DNA of 64,000 nucleotides from Lachnospiraceae bacterium (lineage in GTDB: Bacteria > Bacillota > Clostridia > Lachnospirales > Lachnospiraceae). The DNA is taken from NCBI GenBank assembly GCA_017478245.1, contig JAFVDW010000021.1, positions 1 through 64,000 of the forward strand, given 5' to 3'. The notes beneath the pieces are model-generated. The model saw only the letters and a program-made list of their open reading frames with translations. It did not search any database and was not told the DNA's origin. Positions 48,259 through 56,921 of the stretch are shown piece after piece (the stretch's first letter is position 1; the number at the start of each line of letters is the position of its first letter). The translations under genes and the position numbers were made by a program.

Positions 48259-50802
48259 ATGCATAAAGCATTTTTGATGGGAAATGAGGCGCTTGCTCTG
48301 GGAGCCTTGGCTGCGGGGGTGAATGTGGTGTCCGGGTATCCCGGAACTCCCTCCACAGAGGTGTTGGAAACCATTGCCAGGCAGAATCCCGGCAATGTAT
48401 ATATAGAATGGTCTATCAATGAAAAAGCGGCTATGGAGGTGGCGGCAGGAGCGGCTTACACAGGTGCCAGAGCATTGGTTACCATGAAGCAGGTGGGGTT
48501 AAATGTGGCATCGGACCCCCTGATGAGTCTCGAATATATAGGAGTCAAGGGTGGTATGGTGGTGTTGGTAGCAGACGATCCGGGACCTATTTCCTCCCAG
48601 ACAGAGCAGGATACCAGAACCTTTGGTATGTATTCCAAGCTGCCCGTATTTGATCCGTCTTCCGTGCAGGAGGCTTATGAGATGATTCAGGAGGCATTTG
48701 CTTACTCGGAGGAGTATCATACGCCGGTGTTCCTGCGCCCGACTACCAGAATTGATCATGGTTACGCTTCTATCGAGGTGAAGGATACAGAGGAGTATTT
48801 ACACACCGGCATAGAAGGCTTCGTGAAGGATTCCTCCAAGTGGGTGATTTTTCCCAGACTTTCCGTAGTCAATCATGCCAGGATTGAGGAGCGGAATCAG
48901 AACCTGACTAAGGTGTTTTCCGCCTATGATAAGAATCAGTTGTTTCCCGCCTGTGGCAGCTTCGCCGATGCAAAGCGGGGAATCGTCTCTCACGGTATCA
49001 GCTTTGCCTATACCATGGACAATCTGGATCAGATGAACAGACCGAAGGTGCTTAAGGTGGCTACGCCTTTCCCTTTCCCAGAGGAGTTGGCAGAGCAGTT
49101 CATGGAGGGACTGACCGAGGTGTTAGTCATTGAGGAGTTGGATCCGGTGTTGGAGCGCGCACTGATCTTTTTGTGTGGCAAGCGTGGAATACCGGTGAAG
49201 ATACATGGAAAGCTGGACGGTACTGTGAAGTGTGCCGGTGAGAATACCATGGCAGAAGTAAACAAGCTTTTGACGGACTTTTTAGAGATAGAAAATAGAA
49301 GCAGGGCTATGGACGGACAGGATGCGGACGGATCATTTTCCACACCGCCTGCCTTACCCGTACGTCCGCCTGTACTGTGTGCAGGCTGTCCCCACAGAGC
49401 TTCCTTCTATGCGGTGAAGCAGGCAATGAAGGGGCAAAAGACTATCTACTGTGGCGATATCGGCTGCTACACCTTGGGCAATGCACAGCCCCTGGACATG
49501 TGCGATACCTGTCTGTGTATGGGTGCAGGCATCAATATCGCGCAGGGTGTCTGGCATGTGGAGCCGGATACCAAGGCATTTGCCTTTGTGGGTGACTCTA
49601 CCTTTTTTGCGTCGGGTATCACCGGCGCGGTGAACGGTTTTTACAATCAGGCAGATATGACGTTGGTGATCCTGGACAATTCCACCACGGCTATGACCGG
49701 GCATCAGCCCCATCCGGGCACCGGAACCACCATGATGGGCGAAGTGGTGGAAAAGGTGGACATGGAGCAGGTGCTTAGGGGTATTGGCATCAAGACGGTG
49801 GAGACAGTAAATCCTTTGGATTTGAAGAATGCGGTGGAGACAGTGCGCCGTGTGGCAGGGGAACCTGGCATGAAAGCAATTATTTTCCGGTATCCCTGTA
49901 TTGTAAAATACAAACCCAAGGGAAAGAAGGCGCATGTAGATGCAGATAAATGTATTTCCTGTAAAAAATGTATTTCCGAGCTGGGGTGTCCCGGTGTTAT
50001 CATGCGGGAGGGCAAGGCGTATATAGATGAGTCGCTATGTACCGGCTGTACCCTATGTGAGCAGGTGTGTCCGGTGCACGCCATAGACGGCGGCGAGGCG
50101 GGAAGCCCCGTAGCAATTCTGGCGGCATCTGAAGGTGTACGGGAAAAGAAAGAAGCGCCAAGGACGCAAGCCGTAAAAACCGTGCAGGCAGATACCGATA
50201 CAGCACAGATAAGTGTCCAAAGGAATATAGAGGTGCAAAAAAATATTGTCATGTCCGGCGTGGGAGGGCAGGGAACCATTCTTGCCTCCAAGTTGATTGC
50301 CACGGCTGCGATGAATGTGGGGCTTCCGGTGAAGACTGCGGAGACCATTGGCATGGCGCAGAGGGGCGGTAGTGTATTCAGTCATCTGCGTCTGGGAGAA
50401 GGGATTTATTCTCCGCTGCTTGGTCCGGGAGAGGCAGATCTGATTATTGGCTTTGAACCCGCAGAGGCAGTGCGCATGCTGCCGTATCTGAAGAAGGGCG
50501 GTACGGTGGTTACCAGTACCCGTCCCATTATGCCTGTCAGTGCCATGATTGGTGCATCTAAGTACGATGTGGATGAGATTCTCTCTTATCTTGACAAACA
50601 GGTGGAGCATCTGGTACTGGTGGATGTGGAAACAGCCCTGCAGGAGCTTGGAAACGACAAGGTGTTGAATATTCTGCTGCTTGGGGCAGCGGCAGACACC
50701 GGTGAACTGGGGATTGACAAAGAGAGTATTCGGGCGGCAATCCGACAGAAACTGCCGGAGAAATTGCATGAACTCAATTTCAGAGCACTAGATTATATAT
50801 AA
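48259..50802 (+). CDS. iorA: indolepyruvate:ferredoxin oxidoreductase, fused alpha and beta subunits
   Basis: An 847-residue protein that oxidatively decarboxylates aryl pyruvates (from Trp, Phe, Tyr) to aryl-CoA, reducing ferredoxin; strictly anaerobic. The first ~555 residues are IorA: GNEALALGALAAGVNVVSGY opens it, IEWSINEKAAMEVAAGAAYT is a pyrophosphate-binding part, and AFVGDSTFFASGITGAVNGF is the TPP motif. Residues ~560-615 are a two-cluster ferredoxin domain (KCISCKKCISELGCPGV and LCTGCTLCEQVCPVHAID). The last ~180 residues (NIVMSGVGGQGTILASKLIA onward) are the gamma/beta IorB domain, normally a separate protein. TTG/ATG choice is unambiguous (48259). The next gene is an aryl-CoA ligase. 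Confidence 0.94.
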   Translation: MHKAFLMGNEALALGALAAGVNVVSGYPGTPSTEVLETIARQNPGNVYIEWSINEKAAMEVAAGAAYTGARALVTMKQVGLNVASDPLMSLEYIGVKGGMVVLVADDPGPISSQTEQDTRTFGMYSKLPVFDPSSVQEAYEMIQEAFAYSEEYHTPVFLRPTTRIDHGYASIEVKDTEEYLHTGIEGFVKDSSKWVIFPRLSVVNHARIEERNQNLTKVFSAYDKNQLFPACGSFADAKRGIVSHGISFAYTMDNLDQMNRPKVLKVATPFPFPEELAEQFMEGLTEVLVIEELDPVLERALIFLCGKRGIPVKIHGKLDGTVKCAGENTMAEVNKLLTDFLEIENRSRAMDGQDADGSFSTPPALPVRPPVLCAGCPHRASFYAVKQAMKGQKTIYCGDIGCYTLGNAQPLDMCDTCLCMGAGINIAQGVWHVEPDTKAFAFVGDSTFFASGITGAVNGFYNQADMTLVILDNSTTAMTGHQPHPGTGTTMMGEVVEKVDMEQVLRGIGIKTVETVNPLDLKNAVETVRRVAGEPGMKAIIFRYPCIVKYKPKGKKAHVDADKCISCKKCISELGCPGVIMREGKAYIDESLCTGCTLCEQVCPVHAIDGGEAGSPVAILAASEGVREKKEAPRTQAVKTVQADTDTAQISVQRNIEVQKNIVMSGVGGQGTILASKLIATAAMNVGLPVKTAETIGMAQRGGSVFSHLRLGEGIYSPLLGPGEADLIIGFEPAEAVRMLPYLKKGGTVVTSTRPIMPVSAMIGASKYDVDEILSYLDKQVEHLVLVDVETALQELGNDKVLNILLLGAAADTGELGIDKESIRAAIRQKLPEKLHELNFRALDYI

Positions 50803-50810
50803 TAGTTCAG

Positions 50811-50992
50811 AACCAAGCGAATTTATATGGAAATGGCGAAGAAAGCTGGGTTTCGAGAGGCATTTCCAATATAAATTCATTTGGCGAGAGCCAAATATGA
50901 GCAAAAGGAAAGCTGCGGAAGCAGCGTTTTGCGAATGGTTCTGAACGAAAGGCAACCAAGCGAATTTATATGGAAATGGCGAAGAAAGCTGG
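50811..50992 (+). repeat. 39-base direct repeat within a large stem-loop
   Basis: A perfect 39-base direct repeat occurs at 50811-50849 and 50954-50992, starting AACCAAGCGAATTTATATGG. Between them is an inverted near-copy of its first part (CATTTCCAATATAAATTCAT around 50861-50880). An outer pair GTTCAGAACC (50805-50814) and GGTTCTGAAC (50937-50946) also matches. The block separates iorA from the aryl-CoA ligase gene; the second copy lies upstream of that ligase's start. See the stem-loop finding. Confidence 0.85.
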
Positions 50993-51024
50993 CAAAAAGA
51001 CAGAGCAAAAAGGTGGATGATGGA

Positions 51025-52260
51025 ATGAGAATCAGCGAGAAACAATTAGAACAGATTAACACACAGGTGCAGCGCTTGATTGCAGCGGACAATTTCTATG
51101 GCAAGAAGCTGAAGGAAGCGGGCATTACGGAAGTGAAGACGGAAGAAGACTTCTTAAAGCTTCCTTTTTCCCAAAAGCAGGATCTGCGGGATGCCTATCC
51201 CATGGGATTGATGGCAGTGCCGGAGGAAGAGGTGGTGCGCATCCATTCTTCATCCGGTACCACAGGGCTCCCGGTAATCATTCCATACACTGCCAAGGAT
51301 GTGGATGACTGGGGCGAGATGTTTAAACGCTGTTATGAATATGCGGGTATCACCAACAAGGATCGCATTCAGATTACGCCGGGCTATGGTCTGTGGACCG
51401 CAGGCATCGGTTTTCAGAACGGCTGTGAGAAGCTGGGCGCAATGGCAGTTCCCATGGGCCCCGGCAACACGGAAAAGCAGTTGCAGATGATGATGGATCT
51501 GGAGTCTACGGTCATCTGTGCTACCTCCTCTTATGCACTCCTGCTGGCGGAAGAGATTGAAAAGCGCGGTATTAAACATAAAATCAAATTGAAAAAAGGG
51601 GTTATCGGCTCCGAGCGTTGGGGCGAGAAGATGCGTAACCGTATCAAGAATGAGTTAGGGATAGAGCTGTATGATATCTATGGGCTAACCGAAATTTACG
51701 GACCGGGTATCGGTATCAACTGTCAGTACGATACTGGTATGCATATCTGGGACGATTATCTGTATCTGGAAATCATTGATCCTGAGACAGGTGAAAACGT
51801 GCCGGATGGTGAATGGGGTGAGATTGTAATCTCCACGTTGGTAAAGGAGGGTGCTCCGTTAATACGGTACAGAACTCACGACATCAGCCGTATCATTCCA
51901 GGTGAATGTCAGTGTGGCAGCAGGCATCCCAGAATTGACGTGATTGCAGGCAGAAGTGATGACATGATGAAGATTAAGGGCGTCAATGTATTTCCGAAGC
52001 AGATTGAAGAGGTGCTTGCATCCTTCCCCGAACTGTCCAGTGAATACCAGATTCATATTTCCCACTTGGATGGTCGCGATACCATGCGTATCTATGTGGA
52101 GACCAACGGCAGCGTAGATTTCCTGGAGATGGCAAAAAGAATAGCGGAAAAAGTAAAATCCAAGATTGGATTTACGCCGCTTGTGAAGGTAGTGGAGTTG
52201 GGTGTACTGCCCAGAAGCGAGAAAAAGAGCAAGCGCGTATTTGATGAGCGTTACGAATAG
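51025..52260 (+). CDS. paaK: phenylacetate-CoA ligase-family aryl-CoA ligase
   Basis: A 411-residue adenylate-forming enzyme that activates phenylacetate or related aryl acids with CoA and ATP. The AMP-binding loop is HSSSGTTGLPVIIPYTAKD; YDIYGLTEIYGPGIGINCQY is motif A5; EIVISTLVKEGAPLIRYRTH then DISRIIPGECQC is the PaaK A7-A8 region. The C-terminal domain has GRSDDMMKIKGVNVFPKQIE. Usual PaaK proteins are ~430 residues, so this is complete. Pairing with IorAB is standard: together they interconvert aryl pyruvates, aryl-CoAs and aryl acetates with ATP yield or use. ATG 51025 with AGGTGG eight bases upstream is preferred to a much longer frame. Confidence 0.92.
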   Translation: MRISEKQLEQINTQVQRLIAADNFYGKKLKEAGITEVKTEEDFLKLPFSQKQDLRDAYPMGLMAVPEEEVVRIHSSSGTTGLPVIIPYTAKDVDDWGEMFKRCYEYAGITNKDRIQITPGYGLWTAGIGFQNGCEKLGAMAVPMGPGNTEKQLQMMMDLESTVICATSSYALLLAEEIEKRGIKHKIKLKKGVIGSERWGEKMRNRIKNELGIELYDIYGLTEIYGPGIGINCQYDTGMHIWDDYLYLEIIDPETGENVPDGEWGEIVISTLVKEGAPLIRYRTHDISRIIPGECQCGSRHPRIDVIAGRSDDMMKIKGVNVFPKQIEEVLASFPELSSEYQIHISHLDGRDTMRIYVETNGSVDFLEMAKRIAEKVKSKIGFTPLVKVVELGVLPRSEKKSKRVFDERYE

Positions 52261-52322
52261 TGCCAAAACAGGAGTTTCGCAAGCGCGTATGATTTACTTT
52301 TGAATGAGAGGCTAGTATAAAT

Positions 52323-53636
52323 ATGTCGGAGAATCAGAATTTTCGAGATTATGGACAACAATTTAAGACAGAGCTGGATCAAGCGTTGCAGACTGGAAAT
52401 TTTAATGGGCTCAACGAACTGGTGCAGGATGTGGTGAAGAATTCCGTAAACGGAGCCATCGATCAGGGGATGAAAGCAGCCGGTTCTGCGTTTGACATGG
52501 CACAGAGTGCGCTGAATACCGCCGGCAATGAGGCGGCGGATGCAGTAAGCCGTACGTTTGCTACCCGCAGAAAGGAGCAGCCCGCGATGGTGCATCGGGA
52601 GTTTCGCCAGATGCGCTCCGCCGGAACGCAAAAGGCGCAGCTATTGCCGCCGCTGTTCAAAAAAGTGGGTTCTGCATCCGGCACAATTCTGCAAATATTC
52701 GGATGGATTGGCATTGGTGCGTTTGGTATTACGTTGCTAGTCCTGGGGATTATCACTTTGGCGGCACACGCTACAGGTCTGATTGGCGTTGATATCTTTT
52801 TCTTATTGTTGGCGGCAGGCTCAGCGGCGATGGTTGCAAAGGGCGGCAGTCTGAAAGCCAGACTGGCGAGAGCAGAGAGGTATTTCAAGCTTTGTCAACG
52901 CACGGGTTACTGCAATGTCAGTGATTTGGCAAGAGAGGTAGGACGAGACGATCGTTTTGTAGTGAAGGAGTTAAAGACTTTGTTGGAAAAAGGCGCCTAT
53001 TCTCAGGGGCATCTGGACAGAGAAGAGCAATGCTTCATGATCACGGATGCCGCATATAAAGAGTATGAGCGTGTGACCAGTGAGCGGCAGCAGATTGCTT
53101 TGAACCAGCAAGAGAAGGAAGAGCAAGCGAGACGGCGGGAGCTGGAAGAGGCAAACCTCACAGAGCAGGAGCGGATGGTGCGCTCCATGATTAGAGAGGG
53201 AGAGGAGTATATCGCCCTTATTAGACAGAAAAATGATGCCATCCCCGGAGAGGTGTTCAGCCAGAAGCTCTACCGGATGGAAGCTCTGTTAAAAGAAATT
53301 TTTGTGAATGTAGAAAAAAGACCCGAGCAGGCATCCAAGATGCATCGGTTGATGAATTATTATCTGCCCACTACGTTAAAGCTTCTTACGGCTTATGAGG
53401 AATTTGACCGTATGAGTGTGCAGGGAGAAGATGTGACGGATGCCAAGCGAGAGATCGAGAATACCATCGACACGATCAATGATGCGTTCGGAGAGCTTTT
53501 GAATAAATTGTTCGCGGCTACGGCGATGGACGTGACTACGGACGCCCAGGTACTGAAAACCATGCTTGCCCAAGAGGGCTTGACAAAGGAAGGCATAATG
53601 AAGGAGGAAAATGAAAATGTCTATGGATTTAGATGA
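52323..53636 (+). CDS. XpaC-like 5-bromo-4-chloroindolyl phosphate hydrolysis protein
   Basis: A 437-residue membrane protein with two central segments (ILQIFGWIGIGAFGITLLVL and VDIFFLLLAAGSAAMVAK). A conserved cytoplasmic region follows with a winged-helix-like part: LCQRTGYCNVSDLAREVGRD and DRFVVKELKTLLEKGAYSQG. A Glu/Gln-rich coiled segment and a C-terminal helical domain complete it; XpaC proteins are encoded next to TelA, as here. Their biochemical job is unknown, but they are linked with envelope stress and toxic-anion resistance. The N-terminal ~110 residues are low-complexity helix. The stop overlaps the TelA start region. Confidence 0.85.
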   Translation: MSENQNFRDYGQQFKTELDQALQTGNFNGLNELVQDVVKNSVNGAIDQGMKAAGSAFDMAQSALNTAGNEAADAVSRTFATRRKEQPAMVHREFRQMRSAGTQKAQLLPPLFKKVGSASGTILQIFGWIGIGAFGITLLVLGIITLAAHATGLIGVDIFFLLLAAGSAAMVAKGGSLKARLARAERYFKLCQRTGYCNVSDLAREVGRDDRFVVKELKTLLEKGAYSQGHLDREEQCFMITDAAYKEYERVTSERQQIALNQQEKEEQARRRELEEANLTEQERMVRSMIREGEEYIALIRQKNDAIPGEVFSQKLYRMEALLKEIFVNVEKRPEQASKMHRLMNYYLPTTLKLLTAYEEFDRMSVQGEDVTDAKREIENTIDTINDAFGELLNKLFAATAMDVTTDAQVLKTMLAQEGLTKEGIMKEENENVYGFR

Positions 53637-54804
53637 AATGTTGAAGGAAGCACCCACACTTAGTCTGGAGATGCCGGAGCCTGCGGCACCCAGTCTGACA
53701 CTGGACCCCAAGGCTGATGAAGCGGCGGCTGCAGCAGCGGAGGAGGAAGTGACAGAGGAGGATACACAGCTTCAGGTGGAGCTGACAGAGGAAGAGCGCA
53801 AGATGGTGAATGATTTTGCACAACAGATTGATATCACCAATGCGCAGCAGGTGACGCAGTTCGGTTCTGCCAGCCAGAAAAAGATTGCTGATTTCTCAGA
53901 GACAGCCTTGAATTCCGTGAAGACCAAGGATCTGGGCGAAGTAGGACAGATGCTGACAGATATGGTGGTACAGTTAAAGGATTTTGAGACCGAAGAGGAT
54001 GCCAAGGGACTGCTTGGGATGTTCAAGAAAAGCACCAATAAATTGGCTACTATGAAGGCAAAGTACGACAAAGCGGAAGTGAATGTGAACCGTATTTCTC
54101 AGGCACTTGAGGACCATCAGGTTACCTTGCTGAAGGATGTGGCAATGCTGGACAAGATGTATGAGCTGAACAAGAACTATTACAAGGAATTGTCCATGTA
54201 CATTCTGGCAGGAAAGCAGAAATTGAAGGAGGAGCAGGAGCAGGTGCTTCCCGCGCTTTTAGAGAAAGCGGAAAAGAGCGGATTGCCGGAGGATACTCAG
54301 GCTGCCAGAGATCATGCGGACATGATTAATCGTTTTGAGAAAAAGCTCCATGATCTGGATCTGACCCGTATGGTGTCTATGCAGATGGCGCCTCAGATTC
54401 GTTTGATTCAAAGCAATGATACGGCTATGTCTGATAAGATTCAGTCCACACTGGTAAATACCATTCCCCTTTGGAAGAACCAGATGGTGATTGCCATCGG
54501 TCTGAATCATTCCGTAGAGGCGGCGAAGGCACAGCATGCGGTCAGCGATATGACCAATGAGATGCTCAAGAAGAATGCGCAGACGCTGAAGATGGCTACC
54601 GTAGAAACCGCGAAGGAGGCAGAGAGAGGCATCATTGATATTGAGACCTTGAAGGAGACCAACCGCACGCTGATCAGTACCTTTGATGAGGTGATTAAGA
54701 TTCAGCAGGAGGGTAGAGACAAACGTCAGAAGGCGGAGAAGGAGCTGCGTGCCATTGAAAAGGAAATGCACGACAAGCTGTTAGAGCAGGCAAATAAGTA
54801 TTGA
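53617..54804 (+). CDS. TelA/toxic anion resistance protein
   Basis: A 395-residue cytoplasmic protein of the TelA family, helical throughout. NDFAQQIDITNAQQVTQFGS is the typical start of its conserved core; LLGMFKKSTNKLATMKAKYD, DQVTLLKDVAMLDKMYELN-like stretches and FEKKLHDLDLTRMVSMQMAP are further landmarks. The N-terminal ~60 residues are acidic and variable. TelA proteins were first tied to tellurite resistance and later to envelope stress or nisin tolerance. Three in-frame ATGs exist; 53617 sits nine bases from AAGGAGG. It overlaps XpaC by about 20 bases and is followed by DUF445. Confidence 0.88.
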   Translation: MSMDLDEMLKEAPTLSLEMPEPAAPSLTLDPKADEAAAAAAEEEVTEEDTQLQVELTEEERKMVNDFAQQIDITNAQQVTQFGSASQKKIADFSETALNSVKTKDLGEVGQMLTDMVVQLKDFETEEDAKGLLGMFKKSTNKLATMKAKYDKAEVNVNRISQALEDHQVTLLKDVAMLDKMYELNKNYYKELSMYILAGKQKLKEEQEQVLPALLEKAEKSGLPEDTQAARDHADMINRFEKKLHDLDLTRMVSMQMAPQIRLIQSNDTAMSDKIQSTLVNTIPLWKNQMVIAIGLNHSVEAAKAQHAVSDMTNEMLKKNAQTLKMATVETAKEAERGIIDIETLKETNRTLISTFDEVIKIQQEGRDKRQKAEKELRAIEKEMHDKLLEQANKY

Positions 54805-54825
54805 TGAGGAGCAAGTTGGAAGGGC

Positions 54826-55728
54826 ATGGGTAATATCATGCAATTTATATTAAAATATCTCGCCGGTCCCTTGATAGGTGCGGTGATAGGTTATTGTACG
54901 AATTACATTGCTGTGAAGATGCTGTTTTTTCCCAAAAGAGAAGTGCGCGTATTTGGCAAGCGCTTGCCATTTACACCTGGTGCAATTCCCAAAGGGAAAG
55001 AGCGATTGGCAAGAGCAGTGGGTCAGGTGGTGAGCAATACACTTATCACCAAAGAGGATATAGAGGAAAGGCTGTTATCTGAGGAAAATTCCAATGGTAT
55101 CACCCGGATGGTGATGGAGAAGGTATCCTCCTCCATAAAGGGCGAGATTATGGAATTGGCAGACTTGTCTGAAGAAACATATTGTGAAAAGCGCAGCAGA
55201 CTTACAGATGCACTTAGCACGGAAATTGCGGACTCTGTATCCAGGATGGATTTGGCGGACACATTGGTGGAAAAGGGCGGCGAGGTAATCAAAGAAAAAG
55301 TAAATGGCACGATGTTGAAGATGTTTCTGACAGACGACCGGATTCAGGCATATCTGGAGCCGGTCGCGCAGGAACTCCAGGACATGATTTCAGAGAATGG
55401 CGAGGATTATATCCGTCCTATAGTAGAAGAAAAAATCACCAGGCTAGAGCAGGAAACAGGTCTTCAGTTGTTATCAAGAATTGATATTGATGAAGAAAAA
55501 TTCCGGGAAATTATTTCCGACGGATATGCCAAGATTATTACTACAGGTGTCGAGAAATTTATGGAATCCGTGAATGTATCCGGGATTGTAGAGGACAAAA
55601 TAAATGACATGAGTGTCGATACCATGGAAGAAATGGTTCTCAGTGTGATGAAAAAAGAGTTAAATATGATTGTCAATCTGGGGGCTTTGATAGGATTAAT
55701 ACTGGGATTGCTGAATCTTGTTTTATGA
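54826..55728 (+). CDS. DUF445 family membrane protein (YheB-like)
   Basis: A 300-residue protein with one N-terminal and one C-terminal membrane segment. The opening YLAGPLIGAVIGYCTNYIAV then KMLFFPKREVRVFGKRLPFT is the DUF445 signature (GYxTNxxAIKMLFxP). The middle is a long helical region; the ending LNMIVNLGALIGLILGLLNL is the second conserved part. The topology places the middle domain outside the membrane pair. Function is unknown, but members appear with XpaC/TelA and cell-envelope genes. The stop overlaps the next gene (ATGAG). Confidence 0.88.
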   Translation: MGNIMQFILKYLAGPLIGAVIGYCTNYIAVKMLFFPKREVRVFGKRLPFTPGAIPKGKERLARAVGQVVSNTLITKEDIEERLLSEENSNGITRMVMEKVSSSIKGEIMELADLSEETYCEKRSRLTDALSTEIADSVSRMDLADTLVEKGGEVIKEKVNGTMLKMFLTDDRIQAYLEPVAQELQDMISENGEDYIRPIVEEKITRLEQETGLQLLSRIDIDEEKFREIISDGYAKIITTGVEKFMESVNVSGIVEDKINDMSVDTMEEMVLSVMKKELNMIVNLGALIGLILGLLNLVL

Positions 55729-56822
55729 GACATTTCGGGGGAATGGACATGGAGAAGATATGGGATATGATCAGAGAAGAGAAAGCGATTGTCTTCTCAG
55801 GTATTGCAACTATAGTCGTGGTGGCTATGATAGGGGCAGTTATATGGAATGTGCAGAAAGGGTCCGGAATGAAATTGCTCCAGTCCGAGGGCGCAGTTGT
55901 GGTGGAGGATCAAGGAACAGAAAAAGCAGTCATGAGCACCATGAAAATATCCAGTGGTAATATAGTAAATACCGGTGCGGAAAGCTACGCGAAGATCAGC
56001 TTGGACGATACAAAGTTTGTGACCTTGGAGGCGCAGAGCCGGGCGGAATTTTATCAAAACAAAAGGAGATATGAATTACATCTGACGGAAGGGCAGATGT
56101 TGTTTAATATTACGAAATATTTAGAGAATAATGAAAGCTTTGACATCTGCTTATCAACCATGACGCTGGCAGTCAAGGGGACTGCCGGATATGTGTCTGT
56201 GGATGCCTCCGGTCAGGAGTGGTTGTATCTGGCTGATGGAAAAGTACATATTACAGCTACCAATCCCACCACTGGAGAACAGAAAGAGGCGGATGTTTTT
56301 GCAGGCAGTAAGGTTACAACTCGATGTTACAGTAATCGCGTAGAAGAAAGCGTAGAGATTGTGATAGCTGATCTGGTGGAATCGGACTTGCCCACGCAGA
56401 TGCTAAGAGAGTTGGCAGCAGACAGAGTGTTGCTGCGCAGAGTTTCTATTGCTACAGGCTTCTCGGAGGCAAGACTCCTGGAACTGGCAGGAGTTGCGAC
56501 GGATACGGAAAATACGGATGAGGAAAATACCGATGCGCAAGATGTGGAATCCGAAGAGCTTGCGGAGGAGGAGCTTGCAGAAGAAGAGCCTGCGCCGGAG
56601 GAGGAACCGGAGGAGTCAGAGGAAGAGCCGGAGGAAGAGGATAACACTTCCGGAATGAATAGGAGAGAGAGAACCCGCCGGCAGCAGACACCGGAAGAAG
56701 AGCCTACAGTAGAAGAGCAGCAAGAAAATACGGCAAATCACACGCCTGCCCCACAACCCGGCAATAATACCGGGAACAACCAAACCCCGAATAATGATGT
56801 ATCCGGCGGTGATACGAATTAA
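55725..56822 (+). CDS. FecR-domain membrane protein with an acidic low-complexity tail
   Basis: A 365-residue protein. After a short cytoplasmic start is one membrane segment (AIVFSGIATIVVVAMIGAVI). An extracellular FecR-like beta domain follows: GAVVVEDQGTEKAVMSTMKI, YELHLTEGQMLFNITKYLEN and CLSTMTLAVKGTAGYVSVDA (FecR motif xRVGTAxF-like). Residues ~250-320 are extremely acidic with Glu/Pro runs, and the last ~40 residues are Asn/Pro/Thr-rich. FecR domains usually sense or bind outside the cell. ATG 55725 overlaps the DUF445 stop; ATGs at 55743 and 55749 are possible alternatives with a GGGGGA ribosome site. A terminator follows. Confidence 0.8.
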   Translation: MRHFGGMDMEKIWDMIREEKAIVFSGIATIVVVAMIGAVIWNVQKGSGMKLLQSEGAVVVEDQGTEKAVMSTMKISSGNIVNTGAESYAKISLDDTKFVTLEAQSRAEFYQNKRRYELHLTEGQMLFNITKYLENNESFDICLSTMTLAVKGTAGYVSVDASGQEWLYLADGKVHITATNPTTGEQKEADVFAGSKVTTRCYSNRVEESVEIVIADLVESDLPTQMLRELAADRVLLRRVSIATGFSEARLLELAGVATDTENTDEENTDAQDVESEELAEEELAEEEPAPEEEPEESEEEPEEEDNTSGMNRRERTRRQQTPEEEPTVEEQQENTANHTPAPQPGNNTGNNQTPNNDVSGGDTN

Positions 56823-56836
56823 GGAGCATGTAAAAG

Positions 56837-56868
56837 CCCGATCGATATGATATCGACCGGGTTTTTTT
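56837..56868 (+). terminator. terminator after the FecR-domain gene
   Basis: CCCGATCGATAT, GATATCGACCGGG and seven T. It may also stop minus-strand transcription of the chitinase-like gene, since TTTT occurs on the other side. Confidence 0.85.
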
Positions 56869-56921
56869 GTGCGCCGTCCGGCGCATGCTACAGGGGTTAT
56901 CTAAAATAAATAGATTGCTTT

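Noticed and set aside
48259..50802. Several minus-strand open frames of 80-240 codons opposite iorA
   Set aside because: Shadow frames of a GC-richer gene; no ribosome sites and no recognisable domains.
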